Assembly (NCBI GenBank): GCA_037074705.1
Contig: CM073595.1
Span: forward strand, 49,967,639 to 50,031,638
Direction of reading: 5' to 3'
DNA: 64,000 nt
Source of the DNA: Zhengitettix transpicula
Taxonomy: Eukaryota > Arthropoda > Insecta > Orthoptera > Tetrigidae
This document shows, in pieces, positions 35,601-46,869 of the stretch (position 1 is the first letter of the stretch; the number at the start of each line of letters is the position of its first letter). Position numbers and translations under genes: made by a program. Below the pieces are notes generated by a model. The model was not told the origin of the DNA. It saw nothing but the letters and a program-made list of their open reading frames with translations, and did no database searches.

Positions 35601-38600
35601 TATTTTACGTGCTGTGTAATTGACAGAAATATTTTCTCTATTGGTTAATGAAGTCCCTTTTGTCAGTAAGATATTATTAATGTATACTAAATAATAGTCA
35701 AGCACAAAAATTCTCTGGAGAAATTTTTACAGGATGGCTTTAGTTGGCCTCGTGTCGGTTATACAAATGGCGCATTCTTTTGCGAGACGTCAGAGACCCC
35801 AATACTTCCTTTAACAAGTGTAAGGAAGATGCCCCGTGTTGAGCCAGCTTCCCAGTATGACACATTTGCTCACATAAAGCATACGTGCAAGAAAGCAGGC
35901 GGAGTGAAAAAATCTATTTTATAATATTTCGTCATAATAAAAATAGTTCTGTCATTAAGTAATCGTTAATTTATATTAAAGATATGTATTGTATTTAAAT
36001 TCTCCAACATAAAAAATCAAGCAAGAATTTTTGTATCTCACGTATCATAGATTTTCTAATATTGTAATATGACTATTTTTCGTGACGTCACAGCATAGTA
36101 TATATTCGTTATTCAATGAGTTAACCGTTGTCAAGGTTTCAGAACAATTCGGTGCAGGTTACATTAGATAAAAATTTAGCATACATGCTAATTTACAAGC
36201 TGTGTAATTAACATTATTATTTCCTCTATAGGTTATTTAAGTTCTTTTTGTCAGTTAGATATTATTAGTTTATACCAAATAATAGTCAAGCACAAATATT
36301 CTCTTGAGAATTTCATACAGGCAGGTTTTAGTTGGCCACGTGTCGGTTATACAAATGGCGCATTCTTTTGCGTGACGTGAGAGCCCCCAATAACTTCCTT
36401 AAACAATAAGGCCGATGCCCCGTGTTGAGCCAGCTTCTCTGCATGACACATTTACTGAGATTGAAGCATACGTGCAAGAAAGCAGGCGGAATAAATAATT
36501 CTATTTTATAATTTTGGGGCATATTCTAAATATTACAGTCATTAAGCTATAAGTAATTAACAATAAATAAATTTATTTTATTTAAATTATTTAAAATAAA
36601 AAATCAAGTAAAATTTTTTGTATCTCACGTGTCATAGATTTTCGTATATTGTAATATGACTATTTTTCATGACGTCACAGCATAGTACATATTCCTTATT
36701 CAATAAATTAATCGCTGCCAAGGTTTCAGATCAATTCGCTACAGATCACATTAGATAAAAATAAAACTTAAATTTTCTTTTACATGCTGTGTAATAAACA
36801 GTATTATTTTCTCTATAGGTTAATGGAGTCCTTCATGTCAGTAAGATATAATTAATGTATACAATATAATAGTCAAGCACAAATATTCTCTTGAGAAATA
36901 TATACAGGCAGGTTTTAGTTGGCCACGTGTTTGTTATACTTATGGCGCATTCTTTTGCGTGACGTCAGAGACCCCCTTACTTCCTCAAACAAGAGTAAGG
37001 CAATTTCCCCGTGTTGAGCCAGCATCCCTGTATGACACATTTATTCGGATAAAGCATACATGAAAGAAAGGAGGTGGAATGAAAAATTCTTTTTTATAAT
37101 TTTTTGACATTTTAAATTTATCTTTGTCATTAAGCAATAATTAATTTATATTAATGATATGTATTGTATTTAAATTCTCCAACATAACAAATCAAGTAAT
37201 ATTTTTTTTATTTAACATGTCATGGAATTTCGGATATTCTAATTTATTTGTCTTCTGCGTGACTTCCCAGCATTGGACAAATTCCTTATTCCATGAGTTA
37301 ATTCGTGCCGAGGTTTGAGATCAATTTGCTACACGTGACATTAGATAAATATTTAACTTACATGCTATTTTACAAGCTGTGTAATTAACTGTATTAATTT
37401 CTCTACAGGTTAATTAAGTCATTTTTGTGAGTAAGATATTATTAATGTATATTTAATAATAGTGAAGCACAAATAATCTCTATATAAAATTATACGGGCC
37501 GTTTATACTTGGGCAAGTGTCGGTTATACAAATAGTGCATACTTTTCCATTACGTCAGAGTCCCTAATAACTTCCTTAAACAACATAAAAGGCAGATGCC
37601 CCGTGTTGAGCCAGCTTCCCTTCATAACACGTTTACTCAGATTGAAGCATACGTGCAAGAAAGCAGGCGAAATGAATAATTATATTTTAAAATATGGGGA
37701 TATTCAAAATATTACTTTCATTAAGCTATGAGTAATTTATAATAAACATATGTGTTTTATTTAAATTATTTAATATGTAAAAAAAATCAAGTTAAAGTTT
37801 TCTATGTCACGTGTAATAGGATTTCGGATATTCTAAGTAGATTGTATTTTTCGTGACGTCGCAGCATAGTATATTCGCCTCATTCAAAGATTTAATCACA
37901 CCCAAGGTTTTAAATAAATTCGCTACAGATAACATTAGATAAAAATTTAGTTTTCATGCTATTTTATATGCTGTGTAATTAACAATATTAATTTTCTATA
38001 GGTTAATTAAGTCATTTTTGTCAGTAAAAGATTATTAATTTATACTAAATCATAGTCAATCACAAATATTCTCTTTAGAAAATTATACAGGCAGTTTTTT
38101 GTTGACCACGTGTCGGTAATACAAATGGCGCATTTTTTTCGTGACGTCAGAGTCTCCAATAACTTCCTTAAACAAGAGTAAGGTAGATGCCCCGTGTTGA
38201 GCCAGCTTCCCTGCATGACACATTTACTCAGATTGAAGCATACGTGCAAGAAAGCAGGCGGAAAAAATAATTCTATTTTATAATTTTTGGGGATATTCAA
38301 AATATTACTATCAACAAGCTATCATTAATTTATAATAAAAATATGTATTGTATTTAAATTCTCGAACATAAAAAATCAAGTCAGAGTTTTTGTATGTCAA
38401 GTGTCATATAATTTCGGGATATTTAAATTTGATTATATTTTTCGTGACGTCCCAATATAATATATATTTCTTATTCAATGACTTAATCGAAGTCAAGGTT
38501 TCAGATAAATTCGCTGCTGGTCACATTAGATAAGAATTTAACTTACATGCTTTTTTACGTGCTGTGTAATTGACAGAAATATTTTCTTTATTGGTTAATG

Positions 38601-40230
38601 AAGTCCCTTTTGTCAGTAAGATATTATTAATGTATACTAAATAATAGTCAAGCACAAAAATTCTCTGGAGAAATTTTTACAGGATGGTTTTAGTTGGCCT
38701 CGTGTCGGTTATACAAATGGCGCATTCTTTTGCGTGACGTCAGAGTCCCCAATAACTTCCTTAAACAATAATAAGGCAGATGCCCCGTGTTGAGCCAGCT
38801 TCCCTGCATGACACATTAACTCAGTTTGAAGCATACGTGCAAGAAAGCAGGCGGAGTAAAAAAATCTATTTTATAATATTTGGACATAATAAAAATAGTT
38901 CTGTCATTAAGTAATCATTAATTTATATTAAAGATATGTATTGTATTTAAATTCTCCAACATAAAAAATCAATCAAGAATTTTTGTATCTCACGGGACAT
39001 AGATTTTCGTATATTGTAATATGACTATTTTTCGTTATTCGTTATTCGTTATTCGTTATTCAATGAGTTAACCGTTGTCAAGGTTTCAGATCAATTCGGT
39101 ACAGGTTACATTAGATAAAAATTTAGCATACATGCTAATTTACAAGCTGTGTAATTAACATTATTATTTCCTCTATATGTTATTTAAGTTCTTTTTGTCA
39201 GTTAGATATGATTAATTTATACGAAATAATAGACAAGCACAAATATTCTCTTGAGAATTTCATACAGGCAGGTTTTAGTTGGCCTCGTGTCGGTTATACA
39301 AATGGCGCATTCTTTTGCGAGACGTCAGAGACCCCAATACTTCCTTTAACAAGAGTAAGGCAGATGCCCCGTGTTGAGCCAGCTTCTCTGCATGACACAT
39401 TTACTCAGATTGAAGCATACGTGCAAGAAAGCAGGCGGAGTGTATAATTCAATTTTATTATATTTGGGAATATTGAAAATATAGAGAAATTACTATCAGT
39501 AATTTATCATAAAGATATGTAACTTATTCAAATTATTTAACATAAAAAAACGAGTAACAATTTTTGTATGTAACGTAACATCGATTTTAGGATATTCTTA
39601 TATGATTGTTTTGTTCGTGACGTCACAATATAGTGTATATTCCTTATTCAATGAGTTAATCGCACCCAAGGTTTCAGATAAATTCGCTACAGGTCACATC
39701 AGATATAAATTTAACTTACAAGCTATTTTACAAGCTGTGTAATTAGCAGTATTAATTTCTGTACAGGTTAATTAAGTCACACTTGTCAGTAAAATATTAT
39801 TAATGTATATTAAATAATAGTCAAGCACAAATATTCTCTTTAGAAAATTATACAGGCAGTTTTTAGTTGGTCACGTGTCGGTAATACAAATGGCGCTTTT
39901 TTTTTCGTGACGTCAGAGTCCGCAATAACTTCCTTAAACAAGAGCCAGCTTCCCTGCATGACACTTCAGCTCTGATTTAAGCATACGTGCACGTTAGCAG
40001 GAGGATTAACTTATAGTTATGATTACATTATGGAAATATGAAAATAATTTTGTCAATAAATAAATCGTTAATATCGACCTAATATAATTTTATTATTAAC
40101 AATCTCGTATTATTAATTTCCATGCATCTATTTTGTATACTGCGTGTTAAATTATAGTCGGCTATACAAATTGTGCATTCTTAGCTTGACGTCAAATACC
40201 GCTGAATAATCCTTACAAGTGTAGGGTAGC
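26690..40230 (+). repeat. ~590 bp satellite array, about 23 units, each a two-half dimer
   Basis: The marker GTTGAGCCAGCTTC recurs at about 27,014, 27,607, 28,198, 28,784, 29,370, 29,962, 30,551, 31,145, 31,735, 32,326, 32,918, 33,491, 34,656, 35,248, 35,837, 36,422, 37,013, 37,606, 38,198, 38,787 and 39,374, with shortened copies near 34,072 and 39,947. Spacing is 573-594. Within a unit, E-box CACGTG and CRE TGACGTCA each occur twice, about 290 and 300 bases apart (E-boxes 30,463, 30,754, 31,054; CREs 30,498, 30,800). The halves also share a TTTNTGTCA.TAA...ATTAATTTATA block. The unit therefore arose by doubling a ~295 bp monomer. The edges (26.7-26.9 and 39.95-40.23 kb) are the most diverged. 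Noncoding: the recurrent 60-70 codon ORFs are by-products of the repeat. Confidence 0.92.
39033..39060 (+). repeat. (CGTTATT)4 expansion replacing the CRE/TATA block
   Basis: In this B half the usual stretch from GTGACGTCA to TATATTC is absent and four CGTTATT copies stand in its place, grown from the single CGTTATTC normally found just after it. Confidence 0.75.
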
Positions 40231-41130
40231 GGCGTCGAATAAATATTTTGCGGGGTCATTGACACTCATAATATTTCTTATTTTACTTTAAGTATAATTA
40301 CAGCCCCTATCGGCTTGGTAGGAGAGAATCATGAAGGGTAGGGTGGAGTTGCATGACATAAAAATAACGCCAAAAAAAAGAGATTGGAGTCGAATCAGTG
40401 GTTATGGATGTAGCTGAGATCTTTGTGTATAATTACAGCCCCTATCGGCTTGGTAGGAGAGAATCATGAAGGGTAGGGTGGAGTTGCATGACATAAAAAT
40501 AACGCCAAAAAAAGAGATTGGAGTCGAATCAGTGGTTATGGATGTAGCTGAGATTAATTGTGACATTCAACTTGCAGTTTAATCCCCACGGGGCTGGAAA
40601 TTTTTAAACATTGTAATCGGCCGATATTTGCGGCCAATAAATATTTTTCGGTGTCATTTTAATTCATAATATTTCGGTAGATATTCTCCCCTATCGGCAT
40701 GGGTGGGGTTTTGTGAAGCGTTACATAAAAATAACTCGAATATGCCGATATTTGAGTCAATTCTTGGGTTATGGATATCGCTGACTTTCATCGTGACAAA
40801 CTGGGTAACACGCGGGGGTGGGAGGACGATCTTGGCGCAGGTACAAATTTTAAAACAATGTACCGGTAGATTTTTGAGTGGAATAAACTTTTATTCATTA
40901 ACCCACAGTAGCGGGGATGGAAATGTTTGAACATGTTCAAACGGCGATATGTTTGTCGAATGAAACTATTTCAGAGTCAATGAGTTCAACCGCCTTCTGA
41001 ATGTGAGGTGAACACGTTTAGGGATAGGGGTCAATTTGCGTTGCATAAAAATAACGCAAAAGTAAAATGGGGGGTTATGAATAAATGACATCACGGGCAA
41101 CGCCGGGCACTCAGCTAGATTATACTAGAA
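40231..41130 (+). repeat. Diverged repeat cluster with a recent ~130 bp tandem duplication
   Basis: Recurring phrases (AATAAATATTTTTCGG, CCCCTATCGGC, ACATAAAAATAACG, GGTTATGGAT) show several diverged units. Two copies at about 40,295-40,420 and 40,430-40,554 are nearly identical, differing by one base in an A run. A relative lies at 55.4-55.6 kb. The cluster ends GGGCAACGCCGGGCACTCAGCTAG, a type of short end seen in arthropod interspersed repeats; a Helitron-like CTRR end (CTAG) is possible but unproven. Confidence 0.6.
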
Positions 41131-42540
41131 ACATTAAAGGCCCTATACGCCCGAAGTTATTTCTACAGGATCGGAAAATTAAATTTTTTTTTTAACTTTC
41201 ATTTTACGTTCCTTACACAAAGTATTGGCGAGGTAGTACAATACTACCGGACATTTGTATTCTACTCTAAATCTACGAGCCAACCATTGTTTTTTGTACT
41301 TAATAACTTCGTCAGAATTCTGGAATAGTGCTTGTAATTAGGGAAAATTTGTTTCGGTTTGCCTTGAATTGTGAATTACGGATTATAGTATTTATTGAGT
41401 TTAGTTAATAGCCGGTGTGTTTATTCGGATGTTTAAGTATATGGAGGACATTACAAAAGTACGGTTTATCGAATTTAGTTAATCTTGTTTTTATTATAAA
41501 ATGTGAAATACCAATAACAAGAGAATTTAAGTGACGCAGAAAGAGATCAGGAATGGAAAATAATTGGATTAGCTGTTGAGGGAATGAGAGAAGAAGAACT
41601 GATCAAAAGCGAAAAAATAGCACAAAGAGAAATAATAGGTTAATCAGCAAAGTATAAGAGGAAACATAAAGGCATATAGAACTGCTCAAAATTCAACAAA
41701 TATTTTTAATTTTAAATGTACTTATTTATTAAGGCAGGCGAATTCGACAATGGCGAATCCAAAATTTTCAGATTCATTATATAAGTGATATTGCTATTGA
41801 ATTCAGAACCGTCTCAAACGTTTAAAAACTTTGAATTAAAGTTTTGGAAACTGAGGAAACAGTAAATTTCAGGAAGAATATTATAGATGATGGGAACGAA
41901 TATTATTCCCATAAAGGATATATGGTAATAAAGCAAATGTAAAACCCAAATAACAGTCATTTATATATTTAAAAACTGATCTTTCGCCACATCTGAAAAA
42001 TATAATTATATAATTAAATGTAATTATAATACAGTTGTACCTGTCATATTAATTCCAAGATTGAAACTAACCTCCATTGAATTCATAAAACGCGTTAAAA
42101 ATTTATTAGCAACAAATAATTATGGAAACTACCCTTACCATAATTGCAACATCAAAATAATACTAAACTGTTTTGGCGAAAGCAAGTCTAGTGGAAATTA
42201 TTAAGATTAAAACTATTTATAATGTTATACCAATGGAATCTATCAGTATCAGTGAAAAAAATGTTTCAGAGTGAAACATTTGCAGACATCTTATTCAAAA
42301 ATCATATTTATTGTCTATTATTTAGAGAGAATTCAATCTTTTTGAAAATATAAACCGCCACCAAAATATGATTTTTTAAACCACAACGTAAATTCTATTC
42401 CCACATAATTATTGTTATCGTATTTATCGTGTAAAAATATAAAGTCAATTTTGAAAATAAGAGAAATGATTGAAATTGGGCACGTAAACCTACGCAAACG
42501 TGTATGCGTACTAATAGAATATTTTGATTTTTGTTTATAT
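41131..42540. other. Unannotated AT-rich stretch
   Basis: No gene, RNA or clear repeat structure seen. A short plus-strand reading near 41,530-41,640 (ERDQEWKIIGLAVEGMREEE) looks like a transposon scrap but is too short to name. Confidence 0.3.
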
Positions 42541-42544
42541 GAAG

Positions 42545-42960
42545 TGAGATCTCTGAGTGCAACTGCGCAGTGTTGCGCGGTCGGCGTCGCGCGGCGTCGG
42601 CGTCGTAGTTGGAGAGAGGCTCGCACTAAGCGCGGCACAGAACAGGCGCTGCTCCTCAGTCACGTCACACGTAACTACGCCCTATGCCCTGCATGTTTGT
42701 GAACGAGAATTCAATCTGCACGCAACCTTTGCCCCGAGCCCTTTATGGCGCAAGACTGCCCATTTCTGTGTTTTTCTTTCTTGTCTGTGTTCTGTGAGGT
42801 AGAGTAAGGCATGTGCTAGAGCGTTGTTATTTTCCGAGTCACACGTGCGAGCGATCCCACGTGTGAGAATACGAATCGATGTTCGCATTCCCGAGGCGGG
42901 GCTTTCGCCGCAATCGATTCAGCGTTGCCCGCCTTTCTCCGATTACAAACGGACCGGAAT
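42545..42960. promoter_or_regulatory. CpG-rich segment, possible promoter/5' exon
   Basis: The only strongly G+C-rich, CpG-dense block in the window (GCGCGGTCGGCGTCGCGCGG, then TCACGTCACACG and TCCCACGTGTGAG). This is unlike the AT-rich neighbourhood. It could be the promoter and untranslated first exon of a gene, conceivably the plus-strand membrane-protein gene 11 kb downstream. No splice donor could be fixed and no protein is recognisable. Confidence 0.35.
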
Positions 42961-44290
42961 CTTGTATTTCTAAGCTAGCAACACCGAAATCAGACCAGTT
43001 TATTCAATATTCTACGAAGGGAAGTTGAGATAGACGCTAATAATTCAAAAAGTGAAGCTACGAGTACCCAGAGCTGGACTCCTCTCATTTAAATAGAAAC
43101 GCGTTTATTTACAAAAATTTTCAATTAGAATTGCTGCCAATCTCAGAATAAATATTTTCTTGTAACCAGTGGTAGAATTCTTTCATAAAATCAATGCAAA
43201 ATTCAGGTTGCTAACGAATACAAATTTAGTCATTAATCGTAGTAGCATGTTGTTGTTATTATTGCCAACATTGGCGTGACTGGCCCTAGGCCAGACTGTC
43301 GTAGGAGCATATACCTATTATTTTTTCCCATTTCAGACATGTACCATCCAATAAACACGAATAAATTGCGTACACGAATTTGGCGGATTTCCTCGGATTT
43401 TCGAACACGTGGAGCGGAAGGCGTGGTCAGCCTGTGTAATAAATAGCACAACTGCAAGTTTTTTTTGTACATATACCTTTACCTCTTCCAGTTATCTAGA
43501 ACTCGTATGTAGTATAATAGTATGCGTTACGTTATATTCTGTAAAACGTAAACAATATTTATATTATAACAGAAAATTATGAACTGTGTCGTCGATTGAT
43601 TTTTATAAGTGCACGACCAAAACTATCGAGTTTGTGTATAATTTGTATAAATACGTGGCGGGTTGAATATCCCTGCTTTGAATTATCACTTCATTCCATC
43701 GTCAGTCTGAATTACGTGGGGAGTACATGGCCTATCAGGAATACAGATTGTGCAGCTCATCATCACGAGTCCCGCAAATTACCACGACTACGTCACATCC
43801 TTAGGGAAATTATGAGTTATTATAGACAAAAAAAATATCGTAGTGCAATTAGTGTGAATTCAGAAATTATTCAATTTATAAACCGTGAATATAATTCGAC
43901 GTCAACCTTTTAAGAAAGTACTAACACTCCTTCCTGTGTGAAGTATCTAACATACTTTCTCTGTGGCACCTTCTCCTATCAAAAACTCTCCCTAAACGTC
44001 TCGTTCACTGTTTTTATTCACTAATTTTTTTTATACAACCGCTTCATTTAAACAATTTAATGTTTGTATTATTAAGAATAATAATTATTTTACAGTGCAC
44101 GACTTTCAAGTATTAATTACCATCACCAATAATTTGAATGCGTTCCGAAGATGAGCGGGGCGAATGCGTCTGTACCCCGGGAGGGTGGGCAGCCAGAAAT
44201 GGGACAATGTGACAAGTATACCTGGGATGAAATAGCTTACTTTCACTCGAGTATTTGTAACGGTAATTTGGTTTCATTAAAAAGTCTTCT
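42961..44290. other. Mixed noncoding DNA with repeat-like pieces
   Basis: Contains a self-complementary block near 43,272-43,295 (TGGCCCTAGGCCA) and a short G+C-rich block at 44,150-44,215. Open stretches of 79-105 codons show no recognisable domain. No gene is supported. Confidence 0.3.
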
Positions 44291-44295
44291 GAAAA

Positions 44296-44505
44296 CGGTT
44301 ACGCAAATATATTGTGTTCAGTAGAGAATATTTTGTACGTCAAAAATCTCATCAGTAAAAGTACAGGGTGTGATAAAAATACCTTGCCGCGGTCTGCATA
44401 TTCCGTTCGTAAGAATATAAATAATAATTTTTTGAGAATGATATTGTTGTTCCCCTTCAAGAGGGAGTTCTCACTTGACGACAACGCTCCCCTCCATACA
44501 CACAC
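44296..44505 (+). repeat. Interspersed repeat, inverted partner of 46.87-47.10 kb
   Basis: Shares AAATATATTGTGTTCAGT, ACAGGGTGTGATA and ACTTGACGACAAC-type blocks in the same order with the reverse complement of 46,870-47,105. The two copies flank the hAT remnant. Confidence 0.6.
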
Positions 44506-45150
44506 TACACAACACTGTTTCTCGTGACCTGTACACGTACAGGTTTCCAGAACAAATGTCTTTACGCAATCTCATCGTCGTTCTCATTTTCATCAGTTCT
44601 ACCTATGTTTTTTTTTTATTATGTCATAACAACATAATCGATTGAACTCTGTTAAGAACGAATGCAAAACGCCTGCAGGTTCAAACCACTTAAGGACGAT
44701 CGATCATTGACAGTAGTATAATATAAGGGCAAAGAACGGAAAATTAAATTCCCAACATAGAAGTTACATTTATTTTGACATCCTAATTTGAAAATTAAAA
44801 AAACTTTAAAGCGTTTTGAATTCTGTATACGGACAATTATTCATTTTTATGAGACATAAATTCCCATGTTTATCCCAAGTACACAAATTATCGCACGGAT
44901 GAACACTTTGAAATGATTTTACAAGAAACTATCTAAGTGGCTCGCAAATTTGCCACCAATAAATACACATCGTCCAAGAAGAAAACCGACACAATTTCAG
45001 TAAGAGCGACGCGATGAAGTTATATTACACCCTAAAATCAATTACAAAGTAGGGTTTGTGGTATTTATACCATCAGTCTGTATTTGGCTATTTCATCAAA
45101 TTATTATATTTTATACAGACATACGTATGATTACTTAGTTTATTAATGAG

Positions 45151-45837
45151 GGCTAAAAGCAGGAAAATTTAAACTCGTGTATGTTTACTTAGCATATGAA
45201 CGAGTTATTTTATATTTTAAGGGTTAAAATAAAACATAGGTGTATCAACAAAATCTAAGATCAAAGCTTCCTTAGAAAATAGATTTAAAGAGTTAATAAC
45301 TTTAGATGAAGTGGTTGACTTTTTCAGTAGTTCATTATTCAGTTATCCCCAAAGAATGCTAGATGAAAAATTCTTAAGATTTACATCTGAACCATAAAGA
45401 CGATTCAAGGAATGAATTGACGGTATTGAAGTGTACAATTAAATTAAGGCTTTAAAGTTGAATTTTATAGAAAATCAGTTCAGTGATCCACACACACACT
45501 TTTGCAATATCTTTTCACAAATAATTTAATGTCATCTTTTCCAAACACATAAACAGAATTAATAATACTTCTTATTCTACCAGTTACAGTTGCATCAGGA
45601 GAAAGATCTTTTTCTAAGTTAAAAATGATACAGAATTACTTAAAGCCAACAATCCATTATTTCGATGTCTGAAATATTAGATAGTTTTGATACTAGATAA
45701 ATAATACCAGATTTCGCAAATATAAAAGACGTCTAATTGTTGTTGATATAACTATGTTTTTTTAAGAATTAATATATAAAATAACTTATTCATAAACTAA
45801 GTAAACATACACGAATCGAAATTTTCTTGCTTTTAGC
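45151..45837 (+). mobile_element. hAT transposon remnant with long terminal inverted repeats
   Basis: Terminal repeats: 45151-45219 (GGCTAAAAGCAGGAAAATTT..., GTGTATGTTTACTTAG) pairs with 45771-45837 (...CTAAGTAAACATACACGA, ...CTTGCTTTTAGC). Between them the plus strand reads LLILPVTVASGERSFSKLK and IQNYLKP near 45,570-45,650. This is the C-terminal dimerisation motif of hAT transposases of the ZMYM1-like kind. Stops and frameshifts break the rest. At under 700 bases it is an internally deleted, non-autonomous copy. Confidence 0.75.
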
Positions 45838-46410
45838 AAAATAGTAGCTAGTATAATTACTATTATTAGATATACCTTATTAATTAGGCTAATTAAATAC
45901 TACACATTCATTTTTAAGTAAATAGGTAAGTTTTAAATCTTTGATTTTTGACGCTAATAACATTGTAATAACAATAAATAGCTCGACTCGAAAAGTTTTA
46001 TTTTTCTTATGCACACCCGTAGGTCCAAACTAAAATACATTTGTATGAGCGTAGTTAGGAGAATCAGGGAGTTTAAGAGTGGAGGCGGCATCGTCTGTTT
46101 TGCACGCAGTCTTGTCTTTACGGGTCACGTGTTATACAACAAAGATAGCATTTTATATGAATTAGGAATGATATTAATACGTCAATGGCGACAGTTCATT
46201 TCTTTCACGAGATTTTTTTCTTAATCAAATGTTTCATTATTTTTAAACAAGTTAACAAACTCATGATACTTGTTGGAAGAGCTCTAATTACGGTATGAAT
46301 ATCAATAGTGTTGAATTATTAATGTAATTTGCGTAGTCCTTACTGTTGGAAACATACGTTCTCAAATTATTATTTTTTCCCTCGTATTATTTTTCAAATT
46401 TTTAGTCATG

Positions 46411-46475
46411 TCACAACCTGAAGAAGGTACAAATAAGTACCGAAACGTTGTCATTTTAAACTGAAATTGGTCATA
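46411..46475 (+). mobile_element. Retroelement 3'-terminal hairpin, + copy
   Basis: TCACAACCTGAAGAAGGTAC then AAATAA then GTACCGAAACGTTGTC: a perfect 5-base stem (46426-46430 with 46437-46441) before GAAACGTTG. Such CTGAAGA...CGAAAC ends are common at the 3' side of Penelope and other retroelements. A related copy lies on the minus strand at 52,303-52,358. Confidence 0.5.
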
Positions 46476-46869
46476 TAATTTTTTTAAATTATAAAAGAGG
46501 ATAAATAAAAGCAATAATATTTAAAAACGTCGCGTTTAAAATTGACAAATATTTAAAATTGGTTTAGCCATTCTTTTGGTTTTATTTATTTCCGTCAACA
46601 GCGAATATCCCAGCAGGGGAAATATTAAAGCTCCAAAAAATTTTAAAGCACAGCAATTGATTTATAATCAATGATCACAGGATATTTTATTTTGTTGTTA
46701 TTTGGAATAAAATAATTACAACAGATATTACCGAATTCAGAATGTTTGAAAAAGATTACTAAGCTTTTCTGTGGAGTAAAACTATGATCGTTCGTGGTTT
46801 CAGATATCGTGTTGTGTTGAATTCTTCAGATACGAAACGTAAAATTGTATTATAGGTCGTGAGATATAC

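Noticed and set aside
28689..39447. Recurrent 60-86 codon ORFs such as those starting MHVCFNLSKCVMQG on the minus strand
   Set aside because: They recur only because the satellite unit recurs; lengths and frames vary with small indels, there is no start-site context, and the noncoding halves are equally conserved.
26690..40230. CRISPR-like or rDNA spacer interpretation of the regular repeats
   Set aside because: Units are ~590 bp head-to-tail with no unique spacers, and no rRNA sequence is nearby; it is a satellite.
42333..42888. Overlapping Arg-rich ORFs on both strands
   Set aside because: Produced by the CpG-rich composition; no domain, and both strands are open alike.
43596..43913. 105-codon plus-strand ORF
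   Set aside because: No recognisable domain, no splice or promoter support; in repeat-like DNA.
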